Made by a program: the position numbers and the translations under genes
Part shown: positions 43,643 to 58,517 of the stretch, in pieces
Position numbering within the stretch: position 1 is the first letter of the stretch
Layout: each line of letters begins with the position of its first letter
The notes under the pieces: generated by a model
Database searches by the model: none
What the model saw: only the letters and a program-made list of their open reading frames with translations
Told to the model about the DNA's origin: nothing
Origin: Panaeolus papilionaceus
Taxonomy: Eukaryota; Basidiomycota; Agaricomycetes; Agaricales
DNA: 64,000 bases
NCBI GenBank assembly: GCA_015501605.1
Contig: JADNRZ010000024.1
Coordinates: 124,001 to 188,000, forward strand
Direction: 5' to 3'

Positions 43643-46600
43643 CCTGTATCAGTAGCTCTGTTGGACTGGACTTGCTGCGTTCTCAGGAAGCAAAAATAGC
43701 CCCGCATCACGTCAAAGAATCCAAAATCATGTGGTCTCTAAGCACGGATCGCCGTCCCAATCTCACGGTAAAACCAATGAACACGCTTGTTAATCACTCT
43801 GTCTTCACCTCCCCATAGGCATTCCAGCGTGAAGATTCTGCTATGCTGCCGCGGATGACTGTGTCCATCCGTTGTTTGGTATTTATTGGTGGGATGCAGC
43901 TTGACCTTAGGTAGGAAGAGGTAGAAACAAAAAGGTCCTTCGCTGTCTGACAGGTATGAAAGGCCTACAACGTTTGGTTGGGAGAGTCGCACGGAGTGAC
44001 TTCGACTTCGACTGAAGGACTATGGATTCTGGATAACCATTTACAAGTTGAATGAGTGAGCCGCAATAACGATGATCCACGCCAATTCTTTCATTTCATT
44101 GGGGATCATTCAGAGATCAGTCTCCTTATACATGGTCATTAACGCCGTTGTCTTCTACTTTAAGACTGATTGGCTGATCTATTGAAGTTTCCTCAGTGTT
44201 CTCGAGACACCCTCGGACATGCCATGGCACGGTGTAATGGTCGTGTTGCCAGCAGTTTGCACTAAGTACGAACAGAGGTATATACGTAATCACGAGAGGG
44301 TGGCAGGTCTTCTATTCCACCACATACATGCAGACAAGGAGCATTTGAAAACGGGCCTGGCGTTTCTTTACTGTGGATTTGCGGTAGGATATGCAGGTCC
44401 ACTCCGAGTCGTGAGTCATCCGAGTAATTCATAGTAGGCCACTTAACAGGTCGGCGATGTTAGTGATGAAGGAAACGAACCGCGCCAGCCCCTATTCGTG
44501 AAGGCAAGTGTTGATATGTCCCAACATGCATTGGGTAACTCAGATGCAGTTCCAAAGTATTGCTACGCCACGACGCTACGCGAGTAAGTGATTCGTTTTT
44601 TGAACGCCACCCAATCACTATGTGCTAAACTTGTGTTCTATAGGCAGCATTTACACGCGTGTTCAGCCTTCAGCCAACTCAGGAACATGCAAAAGGTCGA
44701 GAACTGAGCGTCTTCGGGCAAGTTATTATTATTCTATGCATACATCTGTCGTCAGGTTCATCAAAGGTTTTGAAACCTTCACTTCAACCCCGATTAAGCA
44801 TTCAGAGAAACGGTTACTCTAGGCATTGCCGTGAGGATTTCAGTCAAAGACGGGATACCTCTGGGACTGCCCTTGTGGAAGGTACGCATATCAGACAGAC
44901 TTACCTCAGTTAAGATACGTCCCTGAATCACTGCGCCAGCTGTGATTGAATATGCTCTAGATATGGGCCTAGCAAGCCACTTTTGTTTTGAAAACGACGT
45001 CATTACAGCCATGTTGGAAGCGACGACATGCTCACATGGTCGAACGTCAGTGAGACTCTTGACCTTTCCCATCATTCGGTGGGTTTGACAGTTGTGAAAG
45101 GATATGTGTTCGTTAACCGTGGGATACTCATTTATTTTAAGTCTCTTCCTTCCATGAATTTCCCCAGTTCTGTCTGTAGGAAGAGCAAGTCATGACGATT
45201 TCCAGAACCTCATCTTCTGCGTCATGGCGGAGAGAAACATCGAAATGCAGCCGCGATTGACACTCTGACTCAAATTTTCGGTGAACGGGTGACACCTTAC
45301 CTTGAATTAAAGAAAACCCTACCTCATTTGGCGAATTGGTAAAGTACTTGTCCGCGTTGTAGAACTACGTTCAAGGAGCCGTCGTATGGTACTATCGAGG
45401 CCCACCTACTTCCTCATTCACATATTATGTTGGTAAAATATAATAAATTTGAAGCTTATCACGAACGTGTTTGACAGGATACTTAGCAAAGGAAAACAGA
45501 CGCAAGACTCTCGAGCAGAATGAAATCGTCCCGAAACTGAAAACACGTGACTCGGAAACCTAGACTGCATTATGAGTAGATATCGCTTCACAGTCAATTT
45601 TCAATGAATTTATTTTGTCAATAGGTAATAGAGACGTCCTCCATCTCTAACACAGTTCCAGATCAGTCTCCAGATTCTCCAATGTACCATCGGATACTGG
45701 GATCGTCGAGGATGTTGATGCGCCATCACGGTATCACCGTGCTATTCGGAGTTAGTCAGCGCCTGTGATGGGCAACAAAACCAAATATGACACCTCCATC
45801 CTCGCGATCGACTCAACATCGACTCAGCATCGCTACCACATTCGTCCCACATTTGTTGAGCTTGCTGCTTATAATAATTGTAAAAACTCATCCGAGTCAT
45901 CATTACTCATTTTCATGTATCAATCTTCTCTCTCTTACAAATATTACTTACCACAAACACGAATCCCTTATTAATATTGCACAGTATTTTCTGCCAACGA
46001 CGATGTTTTCACGACGGGTATTGACGGTAAGTAGGTCCAGGCTGGAACCCTAATTCCTAATAAACTTATTACGATCTCCGAGTACTGCCATAGCTTCTCT
46101 CCCCTCAGGTAGTCGAAGATGTATAATCATCGATGCAGCTTTATTTTATGCTTTCGTTCTGAAGTGACGCGTACGCGCACTGGTGCTGCAATGCTCAGGC
46201 GAACGAACACAAGTTGAGCTCCCATCGATTACCCTTCTGCCCCTTACCCAGCATTTAACCCACCCAGATGGTCCAGGATAGGCACAACATTACCCCACCA
46301 CATAAACTTCCTGACTACATCATGGTCGTTTGAAGAAGCCCAGCCGCCGGGTCCAGCGAGAGGAGCTCCTTCACTCTAGATCACCGAGCCAGCGGCTCAG
46401 TGTATGACACCACATTTTTTCAGCCCATAACATCGTCTCCCATTAACGCAGGGTGGGAGTCATATCTTGCGAATGATCCGCTCCAGTGTAGAGCTTCATG
46501 GCCTCGCTCACATAGGAAGGGATGGCATTTCCTCGCACCGAGAAGACGATACCGAAGTCGCACATACTCTCATGGAATGGCCTACTTCAATCGTTAGACG

Positions 46601-46657
46601 GATTGAGGCCTCCTTGGTCGACAGAGGTGGGGCAAATAGTCTATGGGATGATTGGCC
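43643..46657. other. Gene-poor stretch, nothing recognised
   Basis: About 3 kb with only short ORFs lacking protein character, AT-rich around 45420-46000. No repeat boundaries could be defined. Confidence 0.4.
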
Positions 46658-47455
46658 GTTGATGTGCGCGCGACGTTTTCCAGTGCTAAACAATCCACAC
46701 TGATGACCGGAGTAAAGTAAATGTCGCTGAGGGCGCTCTGAGGGTGTGGGTGAATGTTTCCGTAGTTGACTATGCCTTCGTATCGATAGAATAAAACTGA
46801 TATTGAAGCAAACGACGCTTCCGGTGACTGAGGCGAAAGACTGGGAAACGAAGTTTAAAATGTGGGCCGAAAGTGAGCTCTTTGATTTTTACGAAGCCTG
46901 GTGAACTTTGAAGTATAAATGTGAAATGAACCAAACTACCAACTACAGGGGATTCGAAACGAAATAAGAAAACGCCGATGCGCACAAGAAAGGCTTCGAA
47001 GTGAGGGGGGAGGGAAGTTGGACGACGAAAGGAGAATAAATGGTAAATAAAATGATTAAACAAATTAAAAGTCCGTATGCATTGAGTGATGTGCTGTTGC
47101 GGGGTGCGGCGCCAGTCGCTAATCCCGTTTAGTGCTTGTTCGGTGGATAGTAGTGATGAGGCGACGCTTGCATTGATAAATACGCACCTGTGGCGGGATG
47201 GTGATGGCCGGTGGAATACCTCCGGGTGTCCAGAGGTCAGCTTAGATGCAGTGAAATGGGATGATCGTGTCGTGTTGCGAGCTGTCTACGCTTGTGTCTA
47301 CGTCTAATGAGTGGTCACGTGAGGGTGGCATCTTCCCCTTAGACTATTCCACCGGCGATGAGTAAGCGATGGCGCGCGGAATGCGTGTGCGTGCATGATG
47401 ATGAAATGCAAAAATGGGGCGAAAATGGGTTCAGGTGAACGTACTGCTCATCACC
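46658..47455 (-). repeat. Dispersed repeat R1, copy 2
   Basis: The reverse complement aligns with 21350-22051, from GATGAGCAGTACGTTCACCTG at the high end to ACGTCGCGCGCACATCAAC at the low end. It is about 100 bp longer than copy 1, with several indels. It is a candidate non-autonomous element; its class was not determined. Confidence 0.6.
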
Positions 47456-47786
47456 GTACTACAACCCGCGTCTTCACACTTCTCCACGCACGTCCACCTC
47501 GCGACATGTAGCACCAAACGCAACCAGATACGAACAAGTTATCACACCACATCTACAAGTAGACGATCAGCGCTATGACCAACACAATCTCTCCTCAAGA
47601 CCGTCTGACTAGAGAGAACATTACGCACCGAAGCGTAGTTTGACCACGCAGATTCTGAACTTTATTTTGAACCACGGAGGCAAGGCCTCACTTGGAGATG
47701 AGGGTAAGCTATTGCTCATACGTATTTCCAATGTTAAGCCTCTCTTGTCCCACTGTGACTTTCATTAATAAATTACTTATCACTAG

Positions 47787-48208
47787 AGTCATCCGATCCA
47801 GTCGAACGAGCTCTTCACGCACTTGTCTGCCCACAACCTTCCAATTCTCCATTCAGCTGGGACGTTACAACAGATCTTTGTTCAACCCCAAGCAGCGTCT
47901 CGACTCTCGCATGTCATCCTCCTACTTCACGCATCCGACTCCACCATCCTCGATTACCATGGTACGTCGACATCACAGCGTCCAACTCCACAGGGGTGAC
48001 ACTGAACGATGTCTTCCACCAAATACACAAACAACTGTACTCCCGTATCTCTACGCAACATTTTGGGAACGAGGAATTGGGAGATGATTTGAGGGAGGAT
48101 ATTTATATAGCGTTCGTGAGAAGGTGCCGAGGTGAGCCGAAGAAAATGGAGAAGGGATTTACGAAGCTGGACTTCATGGGCATAGGGTCGTATTTGAAGG
48201 ACTGGTAA
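47787..48208 (+). CDS. DUF6699-type protein, 3' exon (upstream exon at about 47650-47703)
   Basis: The last exon starts after CACTAG and runs 422 nt to TAA 48206-48208. It reads SSDPVERALHALV, SWDVTTDLCSTPSSVSTLAC, RLHHPRLPWYVDITASNSTG, VTLNDVFHQIHKQLYSRIST, DIYIAFVRRCRGEPKKM and FTKLDFMGIGSYLKDW. This is the usual layout of the basidiomycete DUF6699 domain (PPS.LRI.HP.LPW, GVTL.DVF..I, RR..., .KLDFL.G...F.GL). A preceding exon ends GGKASLGDE at 47703 with a GTAAGC donor, phase consistent. The start codon was not identified. The family is abundant in mushrooms and has no known function; it is likely a soluble intracellular protein. Confidence 0.7.
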
Positions 48209-49780
48209 GAGATTCAAAGGGGGGTTTATGTTATGAAGATGAAGATGGGGAAACAATATCCTGATGCTTCGCGAGAGACACTATAGTCCTGAACTGGAAT
48301 CGGAGGGGGACTTGAAATGGAATGGGGATGTTGTGGTGACTGGGCAAACACTAGCAGTGCGAGAGTCTCTGGAGACGTTGAACAGATTCCAGTGATCGGA
48401 GCCCCCTGCTGGTTTTGATTCCTTCTCTTCATCGCTTCATTTCTACATAGGGCTGCGCACGGTGACCGTCGCTACAGTTCTACGGGAACCGTCACAGGAT
48501 TTCCGTGCCGTACCCTGACAAATTTTTGAGAGTCGAATTAGGCTATAAGGCTGACGGCCATGACCGATTAGTCAATCTTGGCAGTATTGAAGGTTCCAAT
48601 ACTGTGTAGATAATTGGCGCTTGGATAAATGTGATTGAACAATGTCCTTGAGGTGTAAATGTATGACCCCCTCAGCCCCTTTCTAAGCCCTTCAAACTAT
48701 GAATTTCGTGTTACCACCGACCAGGGGTTTTCAGGTACTACCAAGCTCGATACATACCCAAAACAACACCCTCTCCGTATCTTCATATTTGCGTCCTGAG
48801 GCTACTAGTAGAAGGAAGATATTTCGAGTCAAGTCTTCCAAAGTTGAACAGAGACATGGATTGTAGAGACAAGGAAGAAACCGGTATTTCTAGAACATTC
48901 GCCTCAATTGCTCAGAACGACTCTCCAGTTCATTAATAGACTTGTGATGATACGCTTTTACCAGTCGTATGCTATCGTTACCACGGTGTTCGGTTCCTGA
49001 ACGGAACCAGGCAGAAACAGGGAAATGAGTCTGCCAGACATCTTCTGGATAACAGAAAAAATGTGCTATAAAAGGACCTGTCTAGTCCTTTTTAGTTAGA
49101 AAATGGAAAAGCCACAAATAACTCGAGTGTCGACGAGCCAATGATTGAAGTTTTATTATCCACGAGGCTCGAAAAAACGAACCCAGCGTCGAGGTATTTC
49201 GAGCATAATCTATCAAACATGAGCTACCGCTGCGATAAAAATAGTTGTCATGAAATTTTAGCGACTGTCAACCCTATTTGAAATCATAACTACAGGAACC
49301 AATGTACTCAATCTATTTAAATACAGAAAAGTCACTCTTATATTGTTCTGCACTTCTCACAGTGTGATTGATAATAGAGGGAATCGTGCACGCTTCACCG
49401 GAAAACGACGCAACGCGCGTCTACCGAGACCGGAAATCCCATAGTATGATGTCGTTGGAGTGTAAAAATTTAACGTTTTATAGACATCGATCAGTGATTA
49501 CTCCCCAGGTTTACGGTAGCACCTAAGCGTTGACGAGGAGCTCAGCTTATCAAACAGCTCATCCTGTGAAATGTTCCTAAAACGACAGTTGATGGTTAAA
49601 GGGACGCCTATAACCGGTGGGCTGTGCGTATGCGCGCTATGGGATAGCACATCACGCTTTCAGTTAGATACGGCATGAGGGTCTCATACCTCTGTGAGTA
49701 AGGAGTTATTTCGAGCCAGGCATTTTATTCAGCATGGTCAAAATTAAACGGAGTATGTTAGCAAGCTTTAGGTCGCAGTA
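48209..49780. other. No gene recognised; contains the peroxidase upstream region
   Basis: No ORF above 60 codons with protein character. The last few hundred bases are the promoter region of the peroxidase gene. Confidence 0.4.
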
Positions 49781-49781
49781 G

Positions 49782-49788
49782 TATAAAA
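49782..49788 (+). promoter_or_regulatory. TATA box of the peroxidase gene
   Basis: TATAAAA, 87 bp upstream of ATG 49869, a normal spacing for highly expressed secreted-enzyme genes in basidiomycetes. Confidence 0.65.
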
Positions 49789-49868
49789 GCAAGGCATCAT
49801 TGCTGCAAAGACCTCAGGCAACTCAAGTTCGACCTCTAGTTTTACTTTCGTTCTCCCTTCGAGTTACA

Positions 49869-51273
<1,405 letters not shown>

Positions 51274-51639
51274 ATGTTTACGGCTCGCCGTCGTCGTATA
51301 GAAACTTTTCCTTTCCAACTGTTATTTATTGGTTAAATCGTTTAACATTGCCTTTTATATGGTTTTCAGTCCATGTATTATCAAAAATACAAACGTTGTT
51401 GCACTTCATTCAACACTATCTGAGACGGAACCATTCTTGCGAGAGATTGCATGAATACAAGTAGAAGGCGAGTATGACGACGAACAGGGGCATCTCCAGG
51501 GGATCAAGGAGAACCTACCCTTCCCAGGTTCTCGTACTACCACAGCAAGTCTATTTCATAGGAAGGGGTGTGCAAATATTCCGAGTCCGCAACAATACAA
51601 TTTAAGGAAGTGCTTGATGAATGATGTCGAAGGATAGCT

Positions 51640-51985
51640 CACCGGAACGTACCAACCCTCGCCAGACGCGCATTTTCTGACCGTTTTGGAAGTCACCGGT
51701 GGTCTTTATCTTGTGGAATTCAGGTGCTCCTGTCCAACCCAGCGACTCGCCTCACAGTATACATCCAGGTCTAGCTCTATGATAAATAACCTTCTTTTGA
51801 TCTCACTCTTGCGCTGAATATGCAATAGGGGTGTCCACCATCTGGCGTTGTCGTGCATTTCCGCCGCGATAAAAAGTAGAAGCTGCGTATCTAACTTCAT
51901 TGTGAGCACACTCTTCTCAGCGTCTTCCTATAAGAGTGTGGCAGTGGCTTACCTGGAGTCTTATTGGCTGCATCCACTGCGTAGT
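51640..51985 (-). other. Possible small minus-strand gene, unresolved
   Basis: Minus-strand stretches MDKQEAIYYAVDAANKTP (about 51985) and, after a GTAAGC..CGCAG intron, ASTFYRGGNARQRQMVDTPI, then in another frame GAPEFHKIKTTGDFQNGQKM, look like protein. I could not join the parts into one frame. It may be a decayed gene or one with unrecognised introns. 51274-51640 and 51985-52661 show nothing else. Confidence 0.3.
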
Positions 51986-52661
51986 AGATGGCTTCCTGTT
52001 TGTCCATGTCATGGGTGAAAAAAAAAGATAATAGAACCAAATGTGTTCGAGCTCAGACATTCAGTAACCTCCGAGTCTATCTCTTAAATGCTGCTCCACC
52101 AGTTGGGTTGAACGGGGAATAGGACATTCGGGCCAATCAGTTATGAGGCATATGAGTCTTCTAAACAAATATTATTCCCACAACATATTTCCCAAGGTGG
52201 TTGACTAAAGACTGCAGTGATGGCTGGCGATATACCGTACCAACAGTTGGGCCGGAAGTAAGATTTTCTCTGCGACTGTTATCAATACTACGAATTGCGC
52301 GCTGGTATAATAAGGGGTTGCTACAATTCAGGTTTGAAAACAATGTGGGAAGCCGAACCTGGACCTAGAATAATTTCCCAGTGGGTCCACCACCGTGACC
52401 CAATACGACTCAAAGGTGTCTTCATTGTGCAATTCAGGCATGAATGAGATATAACGTAGGTGGAAAGTAGTCTCTCACTCTCGATTTAATTACACAAGAC
52501 GAGAGGAAGTATCCTTTTTTAAGACAGGAAATAATCAACATTTTTCGCTCACCATTATCCTCACCACACAGTTCCATAGCCATATACAGAGTAAATATCA
52601 CGCCGAAAAACAATGGCAGGGACTCCAAAATACTGTACATTGACAGTGTGCCGATACATAT

Positions 52662-53625
52662 TTAAAAGGTGTGTAGATAGTCACCAACGAAACCCTTTGT
52701 AATCTCCCCAACCGAATCACCGAGATGTCCCAACCCGAAGAACCTGGCAACTTCTTGGACCTGACGCAAAGCTGTCGATCCAACAGCAGTCTCCATGAAT
52801 CGATGCTGTTTAAGAAAGCATCAACAATGAGATATTTGATGAGCAAAGAAGAACAGCACACCTGATAAGGTGTTCGCTCCTTGTCGTGGTACACAACAAA
52901 GCGAAGCTCACCATCCGCATTTTTCTGACCGTATTGGAATGCATCATTGACCCTTAGCTTGTATCCTTCTAGACGCCAGCATTCGACTTAGTTCACGAAC
53001 AACAAGCGCCTGCATTTAATGACTTACCTCCCGGTATAAGTTCACTGATGCGAGTGATATGTTTCGGGTAAGAATGAGTGCTGTTCTCGGACAGCTCGGT
53101 CCCAATAAACAACGGGAACTGTGTGCCTGCGCGAAATGTAAGAGTGGCTTCATCGCTCGAATTTCATACAATTTGCTTGCCGGATGCTATGTTTTTTGCC
53201 GTGATGAGTTAGTAGTCAGCCTTCCGAGTTACCAAGTCCTGGCTCCAGGAGATGTGGATGAGCATGTCTTTAGCCGTACCCACGTCAAGAAGGGGAACGA
53301 GGATTTCGTTTCCGCGATCTACAGGTGTCATCGTGGATGTTAAATGAAAAAGAGCATGTGGGATAGTAGTTGGGAGATACTGTACACCGCTTGATACTTA
53401 CACGATCAACCAGACGGCAAGGCACGATCACCCGTTTCTCGAACATCTTCTTGGAAAGGGTCAGTAGGAAATATTACGTCGAGCGATGAATGTAGAATGC
53501 ACATGTGTATGCTATCAAGATCCATTCAATAGACATCCATATTTGCTTACAATGACCAGAACCGTAGTCTCAATGGTTGTGGGATTATCGATGGCAATGA
53601 TATGAAATGCCTTACGTCGTACCAT
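52662..53625 (-). CDS. Uncharacterised multi-exon protein
   Basis: Minus-strand chain from ATG 53625: VRRKAFHIIAIDNPTTIETT; KMFEKRVIVPCRLVD; RGNEILVPLLDVGTAKDMLI with HISWSQDL; FPLFIGTELSENSTHSYPKH; GYKLRVNDAFQYGQKNADGE with RFVVYHDKERTPYQ; and HRFMETAVGSTALRQVQEVA with FGLGHLGDSVGEITKGFVGD, stop TAA 52664-52662. Introns have GT..AG borders and phases that fit (donor GTGTAAG after VD). About 230 aa. No motif, signal peptide or membrane segment was recognised. The steady frame across six exons makes it a credible gene; the N-terminus is least certain. Confidence 0.6.
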
Positions 53626-54117
53626 AGCGGCCACGTTTCTGTGCAATTTGTGTGCCTTTTCTCGACATCTGTCACCGAGTTCGGTTCCTTCAATGCTTTC
53701 GAATCTCCGGAGCCTACTGAAGCCATATATCCGAGTATGTATTTACATCATACAACACCCAATGTAAGTACCTTATGCTCCTCAACCCCCTACCTCGTTC
53801 ACTTCGTGCATATATGCATAGGGAAGGTACCTCTCACTCACTCGTACCCGATAGCTATCGGTTATTTCAGAGTTGACTGTAATTCGTTGCTGAAACGCAC
53901 TCTGAACAGTTTCTCTTGGACAAAGCTCCCCAACTCAAAAGGGTTAACAATGAATGAAATTGAATCAAAAAATGAAACGCAACTAACAAATTGAAATGAA
54001 GAAGAAAAAAGCGTCTATAGTAAGCAAATTCATGTACGTTACAACATAGTATCATGATTGTCCATCCCCTCCTTCTCCAACGCGTCCCCATGACCTACTC
54101 AAAGAACGCGCAGACTC
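53626..54117. other. Intergenic, no gene recognised
   Basis: Divergent upstream sequence of the 52662-53625 gene and 3' side of the ABCF gene. The AT-rich ORF at 53602-53994 has no protein character. Confidence 0.4.
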
Positions 54118-56808
54118 TCAAGCCCTCCCCTTCGGAGCTGTCTTACTAAACAACTTCGCCTTCTCAATCGCCGCATTCGACGCCTTGACCAAGTTCTTCT
54201 TATACTCCACAATTCCAATATCAGACTTGGTCAAGTTCTTGATCGTCTTGTTGGCCACTTCCCAGAGCTCTTCGGCGACTTGAGAGATGAGACCTGCAGG
54301 AGGGTAGGGGAGGTGAGGTGAGTTAAGGCTCGGTGAAGGGAATAGGAGGGGGAAAAGAAAGACGAGAAGTGGAGGGTGTCATAGGCGTGAAGGATACGTC
54401 GAAGCAAAGTGAGGGCGGTAAGTGGAAGCGAAGATGGTATACGACGCTTGGACCTGGTCAATTGATGGTCCATGCGTCATGATAAGGCGACTCGTCAGAT
54501 TGACAAGCGCAATATCCAAGCAAGCAGATCAGAGGAAGCGTCCACGCGTCGACACAAAGTCTATTCCACCAACAGCGAGAAACAAAACCGCCATCCAAAA
54601 CCAACAAAAAAAGACTCCGAAAAACCGCACAACACCACAAGAAACCAAAAGGACGACACAACAAGAGAAAAGGACACTCACGGAAGTCGTGTGACACAAT
54701 AACAACACCTCCCTCAAACTCCTTGATCGCAGCAGCGAGCGCATCAATACTCTCCATGTCCAAATGGTTAGTAGGTTCATCGAGGAGCAAGATATGAGGG
54801 TGCTCCATCGACAATTGCGAGAACACGACACTAAAAGAATCATCATCAGCATTGAGCAATCAAGAGCGAGCGGCAGAGCGAGCGAAAGAGAAAGACCGTA
54901 TGACGGATAAGGAGAGAAAACGAGACTAACCGATTCCTCAACCCATCACTCAACTGCTTAATCGGCTGAGTCTGATGCGTTCCACTCAACCCAAACCGTC
55001 CAAGCTGAGCTCTCCACGCCTGCAAATCCTTCTCTGGGAACTTCTCAGCAAACAGAGTCTGGAAGTACTCGATCGGACTCTTATCATAGGGCAGCTGATC
55101 GGCAGAGTGTTGAGAGTACTTGGCGAGTTTGAGGGCAGAGTGTTTGGAGATGGTGCCTTCGCAGGGTTGGAGCGCGCCGGTGATGAGGTTGAGAAGCGTG
55201 GATTTGCCAGCTCCGTTGGCGCCGAGGATGGCAACGCGCGAGTCCATGCTGAGGGAGGACATGAGTAGGATGACGTCATGGGAAGGGAGAATAGACCTAC
55301 TCGATACCAAATGAAAGCTTCTCATAAAGATAGTCCGCTTTCTTACCAGAGTACGAGAACGCGACGTTGTCGAAAGCGATAATAGGAGGAGGAAGTTTGC
55401 GGATATCCTCAAACTTGAAACTACATCACAAGATAAGTCAAGAGTCAGATCATCGTATCAGAAAAAGGATCGCACCTGAGAGGTCTCGACGTCTCAACCT
55501 TCTCAATCAAACCAGCAGCTTCCATCTTGTCGATGATCTTTTGCTTAGACTTAGCCTGCTTGACGAGATTGGCGTAGGTACCAGCGGAAGCAATGAACCT
55601 GTCGACGAACGCGATCAGCGGTGTCAACGGACTCAAAAAGGATCAAACACTCACTTCTTGATATGGGCGATTTCCTCTTGCTGCTTATGGTACGCCTTCA
55701 TCTGGTTAACCTCGTTCTCCTTCCTCGTCTTAACATACGTGCTGTAGTTACCTGCATAGTAGACCAACTTCTTCTTCGGCGTCAAGTCCATGATGTTGGT
55801 ACAAACGCTATCCATGAAATCGGCAGAGTGAGAGGTGATAACAAGGATGTGGTTGTAAGTGGAGAGGTAAGCCTCAAGCCAGACGACGGCACCGAGATCC
55901 AAGTGGTTGGTGGGTTCGTCGAGGAGGAGAAGATGGGGCTTGATGAAGAGGGCACGAGCGAGGGCGACACGCATACGCCAACCACCAGACATGTCCTTCG
56001 TGGGCTTCTTCATCATCGTCTGAGAGAAGCCCAAACCGTGAAGGATGGAGCTGGCCTTGGCCTCAAAGGTGCTGGGGTCCATCTCCTCCAACTCCTCATA
56101 CGCCAGATCCAACGCATGGTCATCAACGTCGTCGGCTACTGATAGTTCCTCGATGTAGGCCTCAAGGCGTGCGACCTTGGCCTTTGCGGATGTGACGATG
56201 AAGTCGACGGCATTGACGTCTGATGGCTCAGCTTCTCCGCGAACGAGGTAGATATCGATGTGGTCTGGGATTTCAATATCGCGATCAGCGATAGATTGTA
56301 GGAAAGTCGACTATTTGAATTCAAAATTTAAATTAGTTATGATATTTTTAAAAAGTAATGGTGACGCACCTTTCCACTTCCGTTCTCTCCCAACAGGCCG
56401 TACCTCTGGCCATAGTTGAGCGCAATCTCAGCTCCTTCAATGAGAAGACGACCATGGAAGGACAGCGTGAACTGTTCAATCTTAATATCACGTCCCTTGA
56501 CGTCGGACGCAAGGACACCGGCAGCAGATCTAATCAACGATGGATCAACACGAGGACGATAAAAATGCAGTGTTTAGCAGTGCGCACCTGTCGGTAGCCA
56601 AGTTCAACCTGGCCATAGACATCAAATCTTCCTGACTGCCCGCCTTGCTATTTGCACCACTCATACTCGTCAATGGGGTAGACGCGCCATTTGTGCTACC
56701 CGTAGGTGTTGAGGTGCCAGTGCCGGTAGCATCAGATCCCGAAATTTGTGCGTTCTTCTTTGCGACTTTTTCAGCGAGACGTTTTTGTTTTGATGCTGAG
56801 GGTGCCAT
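54118..56808 (-). CDS. ARB1: ABCF ATPase, ARB1/ABCF2 type (ribosome-associated)
   Basis: Starts at ATG 56808 with a basic, Ser/Thr-rich N-terminus ([20 protein letters not shown]) and ends SKTAPKGRA at 54120-54118. First ABC domain: [15 protein letters not shown], with the Walker A split by an intron near 56372-56310, signature [17 protein letters not shown], and Walker [16 protein letters not shown] linker arm follows ([20 protein letters not shown]), then the second domain: [13 protein letters not shown], signature [24 protein letters not shown] and [19 protein letters not shown]. No membrane segments. Twin ABC domains, the LSDG second signature and SHDFRLI..VA match the ABCF2/Arb1 group, soluble ATPases needed for 40S and 60S ribosome biogenesis in yeast. 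A long last intron (about 54291-54680) is unusual for this window. Housekeeping gene with no lesion seen. Confidence 0.92.
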
Positions 56809-58517
56809 GTTGTGATTTTAGGCGATAAAACTCGTAATTTAGGGACAGGAAAGGTAAAATGGATGGATGTACCAGGAGGAGGAGAGGGAGGAGGGAGTGA
56901 TGGTGGTCAGAAACCAAAGTACTGAAGGCTGTAACCCAACCGTCATGAAAAATGAACGAGCATCATTGAGATAAGATCAATCGGAGTTTCAACTATGACT
57001 AAGCACTCCACCATCAATGAATGGGTTGGCCCAATCCGGCACCGACCATAACTAGGCCTCGAGCTCACTGCCAAAAACTATTCCACTGCATTAACAATCA
57101 ACTAATATTTGGAGAAAGGGATGTGGTTGTTATAATATCCTGACTCGAAAACTTCATCGAGTACATCAGACCCAAAGGGGTCCCGATGCTCATCGGAATT
57201 CGGGATGAAACGCATCCAGAAATATACAGTGTGTTCGCTTCGCATGTTGGAGTCGAGGAGTCGTTCTGTATTCATATAATGACTGCCGAGTCAAATAAGT
57301 ATTCAACTGATCTAACTTCTATGAGCTGCTGGTAAAAGAAGCCGGGATTTTGTGGGAACCAGAGGGCTGAGGTTAGGAGAGGGATGATGAGAAGATTAAT
57401 ATAATGCGCATGCCGGTGCCGTTCTGATATATTCCATAGTGGCATCCAAGCTTGGTATGGCAAGCCTTCTGCCGAAAAAATAAGGTGCGTGTCTATCTAC
57501 AGACCTTGAATCTGCAGTTACACTCAAATTGCGAGGCCAAGTACAGATAGAAAAACACAGGCATGCCATAGCTTAGTACGATGACAGCTCCCAATTTCGA
57601 AGCTATCCCTTGCAGTAACGCACTTCGTATCTTGAAACGCGACCCAAAGGTAGTGAGACATATTAAGAAGATATTGGATCACTTTTGGGGCAAAGATTAT
57701 CTAGTCAATAGTGAAGATTTCGGCCGGTATCATTGTCAGACCGAGTCATACCGGTTTAAATTATGTGTCATACCAGCGTAAATAGGCAGCTGACTGCACG
57801 TCCAACTCACTGTTAAACGATCAAATTTTTGAAATTCGTGTACTACTGCTCTAAGAGGTCGATGTGAAACCTCGTAAGAACACGATGGATATCAAATTCA
57901 GACGTTGGAATGAGCAGGGTTTTACCAATTTCGTTTTAACTTCATAATTTAACTATACGCATCACGGGGCCGGACTTTGTGACCCCAATCAGCCGCATGG
58001 TGTCCCTCAATTGTGATCGTTTTTGTGGTATTGAACAGAAATTGTGTGAGACGAATACTTTTAGGGAGCAGTTGGGGCACTGTTCACCGCGTGGTGCTAA
58101 TAATAGGCTTTACATTTCCTCGCATAATGCATTTCAGATAACCGGCATACACGGCAGGTAGTTGGTAATACCTCTTGATCTTTAATTAGAGGCTTTACCC
58201 TCAGACTCTGTGCCAAAAGAGCGCTCAAGGATCCGGGACAACCGAGGCGCACATGTCTCGTCCACTTCCCAACTCAATATCGAAGCATCAGTAGCCTCAT
58301 CACCTATAAACGGTCATTCTTACCACATGGAAAGACCCAATTACATATTTTACCTACCCCAACCTGATAATGCCAGCGGACGCCGCAGCCATTCGCAGAG
58401 CTTCTCCAATCGATCTGATGACAAACATGGGCTGGTCGAAGAGTACAAAAGACTGGCAAGCTCAGAGACAAATTCTCCAGTATCGCAAGTATTCTCCTTA
58501 TCAACACCAACATTGAA
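56809..58517. other. No gene recognised
   Basis: Upstream region of the ABCF gene (minus) and of the small secreted protein (plus). The ORF at 57581-57781 is basic (RILKRDPKVVRHIKKILDHF) but isolated, without splice partners or a known family. Confidence 0.4.

Noticed and set aside
57581..57781. Short basic ORF as a gene
   Set aside because: Isolated, no splice partner or known motif, and within AT-rich intergenic DNA.
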